In this document: piece after piece, positions 32,948-41,742 of the stretch
Position numbering within the stretch: the first letter of the stretch is position 1
Layout: the number at the start of each line of letters is the position of its first letter
Assembly (NCBI RefSeq): GCF_025753795.1
Contig: NZ_JAOWPS010000008.1
Span: forward strand, 62,001 to 126,000
DNA: 64,000 nt
Source of the DNA: Mesorhizobium sp. YC-39
GTDB lineage: Bacteria; Pseudomonadota; Alphaproteobacteria; Rhizobiales; Rhizobiaceae
Direction: 5' to 3'
Made by a program: the position numbers and the translations under genes
Notes under the pieces: model-generated
What the model was told of the DNA's origin: nothing
The model's database searches: none
The model's input: the letters and a program-made list of their open reading frames with translations, nothing else

Positions 32948-33734
32948 ATCCCACCTCTTTCATGAAGTCCGTGACAAGAGCCGCCAGAGCCGCGGGCTGC
33001 TCGATCGACGGGATATGACCCGCGCCGCGGATGATCTCGAACCGCGATGCCCGGATTAGCGCCGCCGTCTCCCGCACAAGGTCGGGCGGCGTGCTGAGAT
33101 CATGCTCGCCGGCCAGAACAAGGCTCGGAACGCCGATGGTCGCGGTTTCGGCGGTCAGATCGGTGTCGCGAAGTGTCGAGCAGGTCGACGCATACCCCCA
33201 GCGATCGGCCCGAACCAGCATGTTGCGCCAGCCTGCCAGTTCGGCGGGCCGCTCCCGACGAAATCCCGGGCTGAACCAGCGCTCCATGACGGAATCGGCA
33301 ATGGCGATGGTACCGCCTGCCATCACCGCCCTGATCCGGTCGTCCCAGGAACTGGCGGTACCGATCTTTGCCGCCGTATCGCAAAGGACCAGCGCGCGGA
33401 TGCGGGCGCCGTGGCGGGCAGCCGCTCCTTGCGCGATCAGACCGCCGACTGATACGCCGGCCAGGGCGAAGCCGCCGATACCGAGGAAATCCGCGAGACC
33501 GAAGAGATCGTCGAGATGATCTTCGAGCCGGTAGGGGCCGCTCACGGCATCGGACAGCCCGTGGCCTCGCTTGTCGTAAGACAGCACGCAATAGCGGCCG
33601 GCAAGTATCGCGATGAAATCGTCCCAGATGCGGGCGTCGGTACCCAGCGAATTGACGAGCACGAGCGGCGGCGCGGCCGACGGCCCGTCGATGCGATAGT
33701 GCAGCGTGACCCCCTTGATGCGAGCGAAATTCAT
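32940..33734 (-). CDS. pcaD: 3-Oxoadipate enol-lactonase
   Basis: A 264-residue alpha/beta hydrolase that opens 3-oxoadipate enol-lactone to 3-oxoadipate. The oxyanion region is VLVNSLGTDARIW, the nucleophile elbow GVSVGGLIAQG (Ser), the acid Asp lies in LAGEHDLSTPP, and the His in GAGHIPSIEQP. I used the ATG at 33734 because the longer frame to 33848 overlaps the dehydratase gene without similarity. The succeeding CoA-transferase and thiolase genes (pcaIJF) are not in the window. Confidence 0.94.
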   Translation of the reverse strand: MNFARIKGVTLHYRIDGPSAAPPLVLVNSLGTDARIWDDFIAILAGRYCVLSYDKRGHGLSDAVSGPYRLEDHLDDLFGLADFLGIGGFALAGVSVGGLIAQGAAARHGARIRALVLCDTAAKIGTASSWDDRIRAVMAGGTIAIADSVMERWFSPGFRRERPAELAGWRNMLVRADRWGYASTCSTLRDTDLTAETATIGVPSLVLAGEHDLSTPPDLVRETAALIRASRFEIIRGAGHIPSIEQPAALAALVTDFMKEVGYV

Positions 33735-33744
33735 AATGGGACCA

Positions 33745-35646
33745 TCACCGGCGCAAATCGTGGGGCATGCCCTTCGGCCGCAGATGCCGTTTCTGGGCTG
33801 CGATGCGGAACGGCGCGTTGGGCGCGCCGTAGCCCTTGTAGCCGCCACGGCGTTCCACCACCTCGACGATGAAGCCTTCGCCGAAGGTCGGCGCGTAGAG
33901 CTGGAAGAATTCGCCGTTGTCGTCGCGGTCGTAGAGGATGTTTTCGGCGCGCAACCGGTCGGCGAGATCCGGTTCGAGACCGAACCGCGCCTCGACGTCG
34001 TCGTAGTAGTTCGGCGAGATGGCGAGCGGCGCGAAGCCGTTTTGTCTCAACGCCGCAGCGGTGGCAAAGATATCGCCGGTCAGAAACGCCAAATGCTGCA
34101 CGGCCGGGCCGAAACTTTCGGCGATGAAGCGCCCGGCCAGCGTCTGCCGGTTCTCGGCCCCGTTCAATGTCAGCCGCAGCTGGCCGTCATCGCTTTCGAT
34201 CGCTTGGCTCCTGACGATGCCGGACGGATCAATGACATCTACCATCGGCGTCTTCCTGGTCCGGAATATCGATGTGTAGAAGAGCAGCCAGGTGAGCATC
34301 TCGCCATACTCCATCGTCTGCCCGACATGGTCGATCCGCGTCAGACCAGCGGGCTCGCAAGGACTGGCGTCGTCGACGGGCAGGAACTCGATGTCCCAGA
34401 CATTGGAGAGTTCCGACGTGCCGTCAATGAAGTAGACGACGCCGCCGCCGACCCCGCGTATTGCCGGAATCTGCAGTTCGCCCGGTCCGACTGCCTGCTC
34501 GAACGGCTCGGCGCCGAGCGCCTGCGCGCGTTTGACCGTCGCCTTCGCGTCCTCGACCTTGAGGCCGATCGCGTAGACAGAAGTCCCGTGGACCAGGAAT
34601 GAGGAGTGAGCCAGACCCTCGCGCTCGGTGTTGACGACGATGTTGATCTCGCCCTGCCGGTAGAGACTGACATCCTTCGACACATGCCGTCCCGCCAATT
34701 TGAAGCCCAGCGCGTGCAGCAGCGCTGCTAACGTGGCGGCGCCAGCGGCGTCGGCCGCGAATTCGACGAACGCCACGCCCGCGACGCCGACCCGGTCCGG
34801 CATCTCCGGCATCTCGAGCGCCAGCCCGGGTTCGTCGCGCCGCACCTGATCCATCAGCGCAAGCAGCGACCGGCGGCCGTCGACGGCGATGGATTTCGGC
34901 GACCCGCCACGGAACTGATCGTTGAAAATCTCCAGCGACAGGTATCCGTCATAGCCCGTCGCGGCGACCGCGCCGACGAAAGCCTTGACCGGCAGGTCGC
35001 CTTCGCCAGGCATGTTGCGGAAGTGCCGGCTCCAGTAGAGCAGGTCCATCTCGATCAGCGGCGCGTCGGCCAGTTGCACGATGAAGATCCTGTCCTTCGG
35101 GATCGAGCGGATCGAGCCGACGTCAATCTTCCGTGCCAGAGTGTGAAACGAGTCTAGAATAAGCCCGACATTGGGATGGTCGGCACGGCGAACGATCTCC
35201 CAGGCGTCGCGATGGTCGTTGATGTGCTTTCCCCAGGCAAGCGCCTCGTAGCCGACGCGCAAGCCATGCCTTGCCGCGCGCTCGCCGAGTTCGCGGAAAT
35301 CCGCCGCCGCGCGGTCGATGCCGCCGAGCGCCACCGGCGAGACGCTGGAACAGATCAGCATCAGATCGGTGCCAAGCTCCTGCATGACGTCGAATTTGCG
35401 CTCGGCGCGGTCGAATGCTCGACTGCGCTGCGGCTCCGGCAGGCCCTCGAAATCGCGGAAGGGCTGGAACAGCGTGATGGCGAGCCCGGCATCGCGCGCC
35501 ATGTTGCCGACGTCGGCGGGCGAGCCGTCGAAGCCCAGGAAATCGTTTTCGAAGATCTCGACGCCGTCGAAGCCGGCGGCGGCGATCGCGGCGAGCTTCT
35601 CGGGGAAGTCGCCGCTGATCGAGACCGTGGCGATCGAAGTTTTCAT
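33745..35646 (-). CDS. 3-Dehydroshikimate dehydratase fused to a 4-hydroxyphenylpyruvate dioxygenase-like domain
   Basis: A 633-residue two-domain protein. Residues about 1-270 are a TIM-barrel of the sugar phosphate isomerase/epimerase type (metal-site regions DGVEIFENDFL, ALAWGKHINDH, LILDSFHTLA, LSLEIFNDQF). Residues about 290-620 are a VOC/HPPD-like domain (GVAFVEFAADA, and a late FFQLYAPTFGEGFIVEVVERRG). This architecture is that of QuiC-type dehydratases, which convert 3-dehydroshikimate to protocatechuate. It links the shikimate dehydrogenase and 3-dehydroquinase of this operon to pcaDCHGB. Whether the second domain is catalytic is not known from sequence. Confidence 0.92.
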   Translation of the reverse strand: MKTSIATVSISGDFPEKLAAIAAAGFDGVEIFENDFLGFDGSPADVGNMARDAGLAITLFQPFRDFEGLPEPQRSRAFDRAERKFDVMQELGTDLMLICSSVSPVALGGIDRAAADFRELGERAARHGLRVGYEALAWGKHINDHRDAWEIVRRADHPNVGLILDSFHTLARKIDVGSIRSIPKDRIFIVQLADAPLIEMDLLYWSRHFRNMPGEGDLPVKAFVGAVAATGYDGYLSLEIFNDQFRGGSPKSIAVDGRRSLLALMDQVRRDEPGLALEMPEMPDRVGVAGVAFVEFAADAAGAATLAALLHALGFKLAGRHVSKDVSLYRQGEINIVVNTEREGLAHSSFLVHGTSVYAIGLKVEDAKATVKRAQALGAEPFEQAVGPGELQIPAIRGVGGGVVYFIDGTSELSNVWDIEFLPVDDASPCEPAGLTRIDHVGQTMEYGEMLTWLLFYTSIFRTRKTPMVDVIDPSGIVRSQAIESDDGQLRLTLNGAENRQTLAGRFIAESFGPAVQHLAFLTGDIFATAAALRQNGFAPLAISPNYYDDVEARFGLEPDLADRLRAENILYDRDDNGEFFQLYAPTFGEGFIVEVVERRGGYKGYGAPNAPFRIAAQKRHLRPKGMPHDLRR

Positions 35647-35728
35647 CCCTTTGCGGACCTGCGCTGGAACGCCCTCGACCCGAAAGGATCGAGGGAAAAA
35701 ACGACAGACTCGACGCGATCTTGCGGCG

Positions 35729-36562
35729 TCATAGGAGCGCGATTACCCGGGTAGGACCGCCCGTGGCGCCCTTTACCTTGGGGATGCCGAGGAAGAGACG
35801 CGCTCCGGATTCCGGAATCGCGTCGAGATTCGCCAGGCATTCCACGCCCCAGCGGCCGCTTCCCAACCATTCATAGTGAACCGGGAACGCTCCGCCCGAA
35901 TTCATCCCGGTGTCGAGCGACAGTGTGTCGACACCGATGCCCTTCACCTTGCGCTCTTTGATCAGCATCTGTGCGGTTTCGATGTGGAGGCCGGGTGTGT
36001 GATTCTTCTTCTGGTCGTCATTGCCGGTGAATTTCGGATCGCCGACCAGTCTGTGCCAGCCGGAATTCATGACCACGCAGCATCCCTCCGGCAGCGGCCC
36101 GTTTTTCGATTCCCACGCCTTGACGTCATCTGGCGTCAGCGACGTGTCGACATTGTCGGCGGCGCGGGCGGCGATGTTGATGACAGCGACCGGAACGATG
36201 AGATCCGAGATCGGGATCAGGTCGGCCGTCAAGCCGTCGGCGGAGAAATGGATCGGCGCGTCCATATGCGTGCCGCTGTGCTCGACGATCGTCCAGCGAT
36301 TGAGGTTCACCTTGTCCTTGGCGAAGGTGACGAGTTGCTCGACGGTGAACCATTTGTCACCGCTGAAGGTCGGAAATCCTTCGTAGAGGGCATGGGAAAG
36401 ATCGACCGTGTCCGTGAAACCTGCTTGCGCGGCGCGTGCCGGCTGAACCGTCGGTAGCGTTGCCGCGGCGGCGGCGCCGAGGCCGAGGGTGAATCCCGCC
36501 TTGAGCAGGCCGCGTCGCGTCGCGTTTTCGCAGATCGAATGAAGGCACCCTGGAGGACACAT
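35729..36562 (-). CDS. Exported cyclase-family (kynurenine formamidase-like) protein
   Basis: A 277-residue metal-dependent hydrolase of the cyclase family. The N-terminus has a probable twin-arginine signal (ATRRGLLKAGFTLGLG) with cleavage near ARAAQA, so the protein should fold in the cytosol and be exported to the periplasm. The metal motif HxGTHxDxPxH is seen as HSGTHMDAPIHF. GAAGGA lies 9 nt before the start. Enzymes of this fold hydrolyse formamides, lactones or cyclic amides. Between 3-dehydroquinase and 3-dehydroshikimate dehydratase genes, a periplasmic lactonase or esterase that frees quinate or shikimate is plausible, but unproven. Confidence 0.88.
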   Translation of the reverse strand: MCPPGCLHSICENATRRGLLKAGFTLGLGAAAAATLPTVQPARAAQAGFTDTVDLSHALYEGFPTFSGDKWFTVEQLVTFAKDKVNLNRWTIVEHSGTHMDAPIHFSADGLTADLIPISDLIVPVAVINIAARAADNVDTSLTPDDVKAWESKNGPLPEGCCVVMNSGWHRLVGDPKFTGNDDQKKNHTPGLHIETAQMLIKERKVKGIGVDTLSLDTGMNSGGAFPVHYEWLGSGRWGVECLANLDAIPESGARLFLGIPKVKGATGGPTRVIALL

Positions 36563-36644
36563 GTGGCTTTTTCCTTCCCCTGTTTCGTTTGAGATCGTGA
36601 GTACCGACGGCGCTCCGGCAACGCTGAGTGTGCCGGCGCGCCGC

Positions 36645-37076
36645 TCACGCCGTCGTCATCTCCATCAGCGACTGCACGGCGACGCGATATCCCCTGGGTC
36701 CAAGCCCGGCCAAGACGGCGGTCGCGACCTTCGACACCAGCGAATGGTGGTAGATCTCCTCGCGCCTGTGAATGTTTGAGATATGAAGCTCGATGATCGG
36801 CCCGGAAAACATCTTCAGCGCATCGAGGATCGGGATCGATCTGAAACTCAGCCCGGCCGGGTTGATGACGATGCCGACGCCCTCGTCGATCGCTTCATGG
36901 ATCCAGTCGACAAGCTGGTGCTCCGCATTCGACTGGTGGAAGCGGATCGGTCGCTGGCCAGCCGCCTCCCGGCACATCGCCTCGATCTCGGCGAGCGTGG
37001 TCGTGCCGTAGATTTCCGGCTCGCGCTTTCCCAACCGGTTCAAATTGGGGCCGTTGAGGATGAAGATGGGTTTCAC
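36645..37076 (-). CDS. aroQ: Type II 3-dehydroquinate dehydratase
   Basis: A 143-residue type II dehydroquinase that interconverts 3-dehydroquinate and 3-dehydroshikimate. The opening ILNGPNLNRLGKREPEIYG holds the catalytic Arg and Tyr, IVINPAGLSFRS corresponds to the NP-G region, and ELHISNIHRREEIYHHS contains the conserved His and flexible substrate loop. The start is a GTG at 37076 with AGGGG 7 nt upstream; longer frames are spurious. Here it serves quinate breakdown rather than biosynthesis, given the neighbours. It follows the TRAP large permease gene by 5 nt. Confidence 0.94.
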   Translation of the reverse strand: MKPIFILNGPNLNRLGKREPEIYGTTTLAEIEAMCREAAGQRPIRFHQSNAEHQLVDWIHEAIDEGVGIVINPAGLSFRSIPILDALKMFSGPIIELHISNIHRREEIYHHSLVSKVATAVLAGLGPRGYRVAVQSLMEMTTA

Positions 37077-37081
37077 GGCGG

Positions 37082-38383
37082 TCACCCCTGGTATCCGAAC
37101 AGCCGCGGCAGCCACAGCACCAGCCCCGGAAAGAATGTGATCAGCACCAGCGAGCCGATCATCGCCCACAGGAACGGCAGCACGTCGCGCACCAAGTCGC
37201 GCAGTGGCACTTCGGCGATGCGTGTCATGATGAAGAGCAGCAGCCCGTACGGCGGGGTAACCAGGCCGAGCATGATGTTGACGACCACCATCACGCCGAA
37301 ATGCACCATGTCGATGCCGAGCGCGTGCGCCGTCGGGATCAGCACCGGAACCACGACCAGCAGGATCGTCGTGCCCTCGAGCACGCAGCCGAGAATCAGC
37401 AGGATGACGTTGACGAGGACTAGGAAGCCGATGGAGGAAAGGTCCCACGCCTGCAAGATCACTGTCAGGGATTTCGGAATGTTCTCGACCGTCACCACGT
37501 AGTTGAACACCAGCGCACCAGCGATCAGCATGCCGATCGAGGCGGTGGTGCGCGCGCTGGCCAGTATCGATCGGTAGAAATCGGCGAAGCTGACGCTGCG
37601 GTAGAGCACCACGGAGATGGTCAACGCGTAGGCCGCCGCCACGGCTGCCGCTTCGGTCGGTGTTGTGACGCCGCTGTAGATGCCGCCCAGCAGCACCACT
37701 GGCATCATCAGCGAGGGGAAGGCCCGCCAGGTGATCAGCGGCAGCTCGCGCAGCGGGGTCGGCTCTTCGACGGGGAAACCCTTCCGCCTGGCGTCGAACC
37801 AGACGATGATCATCTGCGACAGCGCCATCAGCAGGCCAGGGATGACCCCGCCGAGGAACAGATAGCCGATCGAGGCGTCAGACACCAAGGCGTAGATCAC
37901 CATAGGAATCGACGGCGGAATGATCGGGCCGATCACGGCCGTTACGGCTGTCAGCGCCGCGGCATAGCTCGCCGGATACTTGCCGTCCTTGGTCATCATC
38001 TGCTGCATCATCTTGCCGGTGCCGGCGGCGTCCGCGATGGCCGAGCCGGACATGCCGGCGAAGATGATGGACTGGACGATGTTGACGTAGGCGAGACCAC
38101 CCCGGAAGCGACCGACGATGGCATTGCAGAACGCCATCAGCCGGTCGGTCATCGACCCGATATTCATCAACTCGGCGGCCAGGATGAACAGCGGCACGGC
38201 GAGGATGATGTAGTTGGAATACATGCCGTTGAGGAATTGCTCGGCGGCTGTCCCCATGTCGAGGCCGGCCAGCGCCAGATAGAGGATGGACCCGGCGATC
38301 ATCGAATGGCCGATCGGCAGGCCAAGGAAGGCCAGCGCGGTCATGGCGATGACGCAGAGCGAAAAGGGACTTGCGAGGTTCAT
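37082..38383 (-). CDS. TRAP transporter large permease (DctM), module C
   Basis: A 433-residue inner-membrane protein of the TRAP DctM family with about 12 spans. The family motifs FAGMSGSAIADAAGTGKMM and GPIIPPSIPMVIYA are present. It overlaps the small permease stop by 4 nt. With DctQ and DctP it forms a sodium-driven, binding-protein-dependent importer. Because it is encoded inside the quinate/shikimate and pca operon, its likely substrates are quinate, shikimate, dehydroshikimate or protocatechuate. Confidence 0.93.
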   Translation of the reverse strand: MNLASPFSLCVIAMTALAFLGLPIGHSMIAGSILYLALAGLDMGTAAEQFLNGMYSNYIILAVPLFILAAELMNIGSMTDRLMAFCNAIVGRFRGGLAYVNIVQSIIFAGMSGSAIADAAGTGKMMQQMMTKDGKYPASYAAALTAVTAVIGPIIPPSIPMVIYALVSDASIGYLFLGGVIPGLLMALSQMIIVWFDARRKGFPVEEPTPLRELPLITWRAFPSLMMPVVLLGGIYSGVTTPTEAAAVAAAYALTISVVLYRSVSFADFYRSILASARTTASIGMLIAGALVFNYVVTVENIPKSLTVILQAWDLSSIGFLVLVNVILLILGCVLEGTTILLVVVPVLIPTAHALGIDMVHFGVMVVVNIMLGLVTPPYGLLLFIMTRIAEVPLRDLVRDVLPFLWAMIGSLVLITFFPGLVLWLPRLFGYQG

Positions 38384-38898
38384 ACGCCCGACCCAGCCTT
38401 GGTCGGATCGAACTCCTTCGGCGCCCGCCCGAACATCGCCTGCCAGGACAGCCAGAGATAGCGCGCGATCACGGCGATGACGAAGACGATGTAGATCGAA
38501 AACAACCAGTCGAAGCGGATCTTGAGATAGGCCGTCTTCTCGACCTTCATGAAGGTGACGTAGTCGAGGGTCGCCCGGAACGAAACGAGGTAGAGGGTGA
38601 TCAGCGCAGCCGCCGAGATCAGGAACATGACACGCCGCGCGTTCGGTCCGACCGCCGCGTAGATCAGGTCGAAGCGGATCTCCTCCTCTTCGCGCACCAC
38701 AAAGGCCGCGCCGAACAGCACGATCCATATCCACAGGACGACGCTGATCTCGTTGGTCCAGCCGATCGACAGGTTGAGGAGATAGCGGAAGACGATTTGC
38801 AGGATAAAAGCTGCAAACATCGCCAGCAGCATCAGCGCCAGCAGGTTTTCCGCGCGCCGGTAGAGCCAGCGGCCGGCGTATTTCAATCGTGTGTCCAC
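38380..38898 (-). CDS. TRAP transporter small permease (DctQ), module C
   Basis: A 172-residue inner-membrane protein with four hydrophobic spans (LLALMLLAMFAAFILQIVFRYLL, then ISVVLWIWIVLFGAAFVV, VMFLISAAALITLYLVSF and LFSIYIVFVIAVIARYL). The FRY...WTNEI pattern after the first span is typical of DctQ. The start is a GTG at 38898 preceded by GAGG. It is separated from the dctP gene by 90 nt with an imperfect hairpin and overlaps the DctM start by 4 nt. Confidence 0.9.
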   Translation of the reverse strand: MDTRLKYAGRWLYRRAENLLALMLLAMFAAFILQIVFRYLLNLSIGWTNEISVVLWIWIVLFGAAFVVREEEEIRFDLIYAAVGPNARRVMFLISAAALITLYLVSFRATLDYVTFMKVEKTAYLKIRFDWLFSIYIVFVIAVIARYLWLSWQAMFGRAPKEFDPTKAGSGV

Positions 38899-38946
38899 GG
38901 GTCCTCATCCTGTCTCGACGATGGCCGGCGCCGCCATTCCTAGATC

Positions 38947-38977
38947 AGTCCGGTCGGTCATGAACCAGGCCGGAACT
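38947..38977 (-). terminator. Imperfect hairpin between dctP and dctQ
   Basis: The arms AGTCCGGTCGGT (38947-38958) and ACCAGGCCGGAACT (38964-38977) pair imperfectly around a CATGA loop in the 90-nt dctP-dctQ gap. No U-run follows. It may reduce read-through so that more binding protein than permease is made, as in other operons of this window. Confidence 0.35.
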
Positions 38978-38988
38978 ATCCCAAGCGC

Positions 38989-39972
38989 TCAAAGTGCGTT
39001 GATCTTGTCGACCATGCCGGCAGGCCAGTCCTTGGCGAGATCCGACGCCAGATACTGCTCCTGCACATGCTTGCGGAACGCCGCCACGTCCGGCTCGTAG
39101 ATTTTGAGGCCCTTGGCCTTGAAGACCTCCACGAGCTCCTTTTCGTGCGCGAGATGCTTTTGCGTGCTCATCTCGATGGCGGCGTCGGCGGCGGCCTGGA
39201 ACTTGGCCTGTTTCTCCGCACTCATCTCGTCCCAAACCTTCTTGGACACGGTCAGGAGATCGAAGCCGACAAGATGCGAGGTCATGACGATCTGCGTCAT
39301 GACCTCATAGAACTTCATGTTCTCGACATTGGGCAGCGGGTTGTCCTGGCCGTCGATAGCGCCGGTCTGCAGGCCGGTGTAGACCTCGGCATAGGCCATC
39401 GGCGTCGGGTTGGCGCCAAGCGCGGTGCCGAGGAACTGCCAGGCGTCGCCACCTGGCATGCGCAGTTTTATTCCCGCCATGTCGGCGGGCGTCTTGATCT
39501 CCTTGTCGGGCTTCAAGCCAACCTGCCGGACGCCGAAATAGGTCGGACCCAGTACCTTCACCCCGAGTTGGTCTTCCGTCATTTTCTTCAGCTCGGCACC
39601 GGCCTCGCTTGCGAAAAACGCCTTGAGGTGCGCCGCGTCGCGGAAAAGGTAGCCGGCGGTGACAATGGACCAAGCCGGAATCTGCTTGGATATGTCCTGC
39701 GGCGCGATGTTGCCCATTTCGAGGTTGCCGCGCTGCAGCGCAACGAGTTCGGTGCCCTGCTTGAAGAGGTTACCGCCATAGTAGCCTTCAAAGGCGAAGT
39801 CGTCCTTGATGGCATCGGCGAACATCTTCATCATCTCGGCGCGGATGTCCTGCTCCGAGAAAACGGCCGAAAAGCGCAGTTTCGGCTTGTCCTGAGCGAA
39901 GGCCGGAAAGGAGCCGGCGGCGAGAATTCCAGCCCCAACCAGGAACCGGCGACGTGTTGTTGTAAAGTTCAT
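38989..39972 (-). CDS. TRAP transporter substrate-binding protein (DctP), module C
   Basis: A 327-residue periplasmic binding protein. The N-terminus TTTRRRFLVGAGILAAGSFPAFAQ has a twin-arginine-like motif and a signal cleavage region near residue 26. The DctP signature is seen as MAGIKLRMPGGDAWQFLGTALGANPTPMAYAEVYTGLQTGAIDGQDNP, including the Arg that binds a ligand carboxylate, which suits quinate or shikimate. AAGGA and GGAGG lie before the start. It follows the shikimate dehydrogenase gene by 52 nt. Confidence 0.93.
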   Translation of the reverse strand: MNFTTTRRRFLVGAGILAAGSFPAFAQDKPKLRFSAVFSEQDIRAEMMKMFADAIKDDFAFEGYYGGNLFKQGTELVALQRGNLEMGNIAPQDISKQIPAWSIVTAGYLFRDAAHLKAFFASEAGAELKKMTEDQLGVKVLGPTYFGVRQVGLKPDKEIKTPADMAGIKLRMPGGDAWQFLGTALGANPTPMAYAEVYTGLQTGAIDGQDNPLPNVENMKFYEVMTQIVMTSHLVGFDLLTVSKKVWDEMSAEKQAKFQAAADAAIEMSTQKHLAHEKELVEVFKAKGLKIYEPDVAAFRKHVQEQYLASDLAKDWPAGMVDKINAL

Positions 39973-40024
39973 TTTAGTCCTTCCTCCCTTTACGATACGA
40001 AGAAACTCCGCTTGAATCCGGCTG

Positions 40025-40984
40025 CTAGTCGGCGAGCACGCCGTCGAAGGCAGAGAACACCGCCTTCATCCGATCCGCGTCCGGCGCGATGCCGGTGAAG
40101 AGTTCGAAAGCGCGAACGGCCTGGAACAAGGCCATACCCTCGCCGCCGAGCGTGCGGCAGCCCAGCCTGCGCGCCGCGGCAAGCAGCTGGGTTTCGAGTG
40201 GAAAGTAAATGATGTCGGCCACCCAGCAGCCGCGCCTCAGCAGAGCGGAATCGATGGGCATGCCGGGAAGCTTGTCCATGCCTACGGGGCTTGCGTTGAC
40301 GATCCCGTCGGCCGCTTGCGACGCCACGACGATGTCGGTTACGGCGTCGACCTTGTCTGCGCCGAACCGCGACGACAACCGGTCGGCAAGCGTGGTCGCG
40401 CGAGCCGTATCGATATCACCGATCATCAGCCTGCCGACGCCGCTCTCAAGCAGAGCGTAGCCGACCGCCGCGCCCGCGCCACCAGCGCCGAGCATCACCA
40501 CGCGGTCACGTGGAGCGAGCGCCATGCCGAGGCGGAAGCTTTCCTTGAAACCCCACATGTCGGTGTTGTGGCCGACGCGCCGTCCGTGCCGCAGGACGAC
40601 CGTGTTCACCGAGCCGATAGCCTGCGCCGCATTGGACAGCTCATCGAGAAGCGGAATGATTTCCTGCTTGTATGGGAAAGTGACGTTGAAGCCGTCAAAG
40701 CCGAAGTACTCGGCAAAGTCGACGACCTCTGAAAGCGGCGGAGGCGTAGCGCCCATTCGATCGGTATCGAGCAGGCGATAGATATAGGCGATGCCGTTCG
40801 CACGGCCCTCAGCCTCATGCATGGCCGGTGTGCGGGACTGTTGAATGCCGCGACCAAGCAGCCCGACCAGAATCGGTCGGGGAGTGGCGACCGCCTCCCT
40901 CTCCGTCACTACCGCGCTGGCGGCTGCTGGTGCCAATCGGACCTCCGGAATGGCAACCACGCTTTCGCATGCTCCTCGTGCCAT
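40025..40984 (-). CDS. aroE: Shikimate/quinate dehydrogenase
   Basis: A 319-residue AroE-family enzyme that oxidises shikimate to 3-dehydroshikimate, and possibly quinate to 3-dehydroquinate. The substrate site is seen as SRTPAMHE, the catalytic Lys in FNVTFPYKQEI, the Asp in HNTDMWGF, the Rossmann motif as MLGAGGAGAAVGYAL and the loop VNASPVGM. The first 34 residues have no counterpart in most AroE proteins and lack a ribosome site at 40984, so the true start is uncertain. As the first gene of a catabolic operon it resembles quinate/shikimate dehydrogenases such as QsuD more than a biosynthetic AroE. Confidence 0.9.
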   Translation of the reverse strand: MARGACESVVAIPEVRLAPAAASAVVTEREAVATPRPILVGLLGRGIQQSRTPAMHEAEGRANGIAYIYRLLDTDRMGATPPPLSEVVDFAEYFGFDGFNVTFPYKQEIIPLLDELSNAAQAIGSVNTVVLRHGRRVGHNTDMWGFKESFRLGMALAPRDRVVMLGAGGAGAAVGYALLESGVGRLMIGDIDTARATTLADRLSSRFGADKVDAVTDIVVASQAADGIVNASPVGMDKLPGMPIDSALLRRGCWVADIIYFPLETQLLAAARRLGCRTLGGEGMALFQAVRAFELFTGIAPDADRMKAVFSAFDGVLAD

Positions 40985-40994
40985 CGCGAAGCAC

Positions 40995-41047
40995 TTTGTA
41001 CTGTTTAGTTAATTTCGTCAACGGCTTTGTACGAACCGGTTAATTTC
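40995..41047. promoter_or_regulatory. 31-bp spaced direct repeats between aroE-like and TetR genes
   Basis: TTTGTAC occurs at 40995-41001 and 41026-41032, and GTTAATTTC at 41008-41016 and 41039-41047, so a composite motif repeats with a 31-bp period, about three helical turns. The second copy contains the palindrome AACCGGTT. The repeats lie in the divergent promoter region, 10 nt from the dehydrogenase start, and are a good candidate binding site for the TetR protein. Confidence 0.55.
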
Positions 41048-41097
41048 ATTATGTCAGCGCTCGGTGTAACGTTCGCGCGGTGAGGGCAAGGTCATTC

Positions 41098-41742
41098 ATG
41101 GACGACAAGACGAGCGGCAGAAACGGCTGGAAGCAGGATCCGGCGGGAGTTCGGAAGAATATCCTCGCGGTGGCAATGGCGGAATTCGCTGCCAACGGCC
41201 TCTCGGGAGCGCGCATCGACGAGATCGCGGCGAAGACGAATACGTCAAAGCGCATGATCTATTACTATTTTGGCGACAAGGAGGGTCTGTACGGTCGCGT
41301 CCTGGAGGAAGCCTACCGGGAGGTGCGGGCCGGGGAACAGGAACTGGAACTCGATCACCTACCGCCCGTCGATGCCCTGAGACACCTGGCCGAGTTCACC
41401 TTCGACCATCATAACCGCAATCCCGATTTCATTCGCATCGTCATGATCGAGAATATCCATCACGGGGCGTATCTGGAGAAATCCGACCTGATCCGCTCGC
41501 TTAATGCCGGCGCGATCCAGAAGCTGGAGGCAATCTGCCGCCGCGGGCGGGAGGCAGGCCTGTTCCGGGACGATGTTGAACCGCTGGAGTTGCACTGGCA
41601 TATCAGTGCCCTGAGTTTCTTCAACGTGTCCAACCGGGCAACCTTCTCCCACATCTTCGGCGACAGGCTCTTCAGCGCCGACAGGCAACAGTTGCTTAAA
41701 AAGCATTTAGTCAAAATGGTCGTCGGCCTCGCTCTAATCTGA
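41098..41742 (+). CDS. TetR-family regulator of the quinate/protocatechuate operon
   Basis: A 214-residue regulator with an N-terminal TetR helix-turn-helix (ILAVAMAEFAANGLSGARIDEIAAKTNTSKRMIYYYFGDKEGLYGRVL) and a C-terminal domain like the RutR/YcdC type (HWHISALSFFNVSNRATFSHIFG). I placed the start at the ATG at 41098, which has AAGG at 6-nt spacing, rather than the GTG at 41080. It is divergent from the operon starting at 40984 and probably represses it. Rhizobial pca operons are usually controlled by the LysR protein PcaQ, which is absent here. Confidence 0.88.
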   Translation: MDDKTSGRNGWKQDPAGVRKNILAVAMAEFAANGLSGARIDEIAAKTNTSKRMIYYYFGDKEGLYGRVLEEAYREVRAGEQELELDHLPPVDALRHLAEFTFDHHNRNPDFIRIVMIENIHHGAYLEKSDLIRSLNAGAIQKLEAICRRGREAGLFRDDVEPLELHWHISALSFFNVSNRATFSHIFGDRLFSADRQQLLKKHLVKMVVGLALI

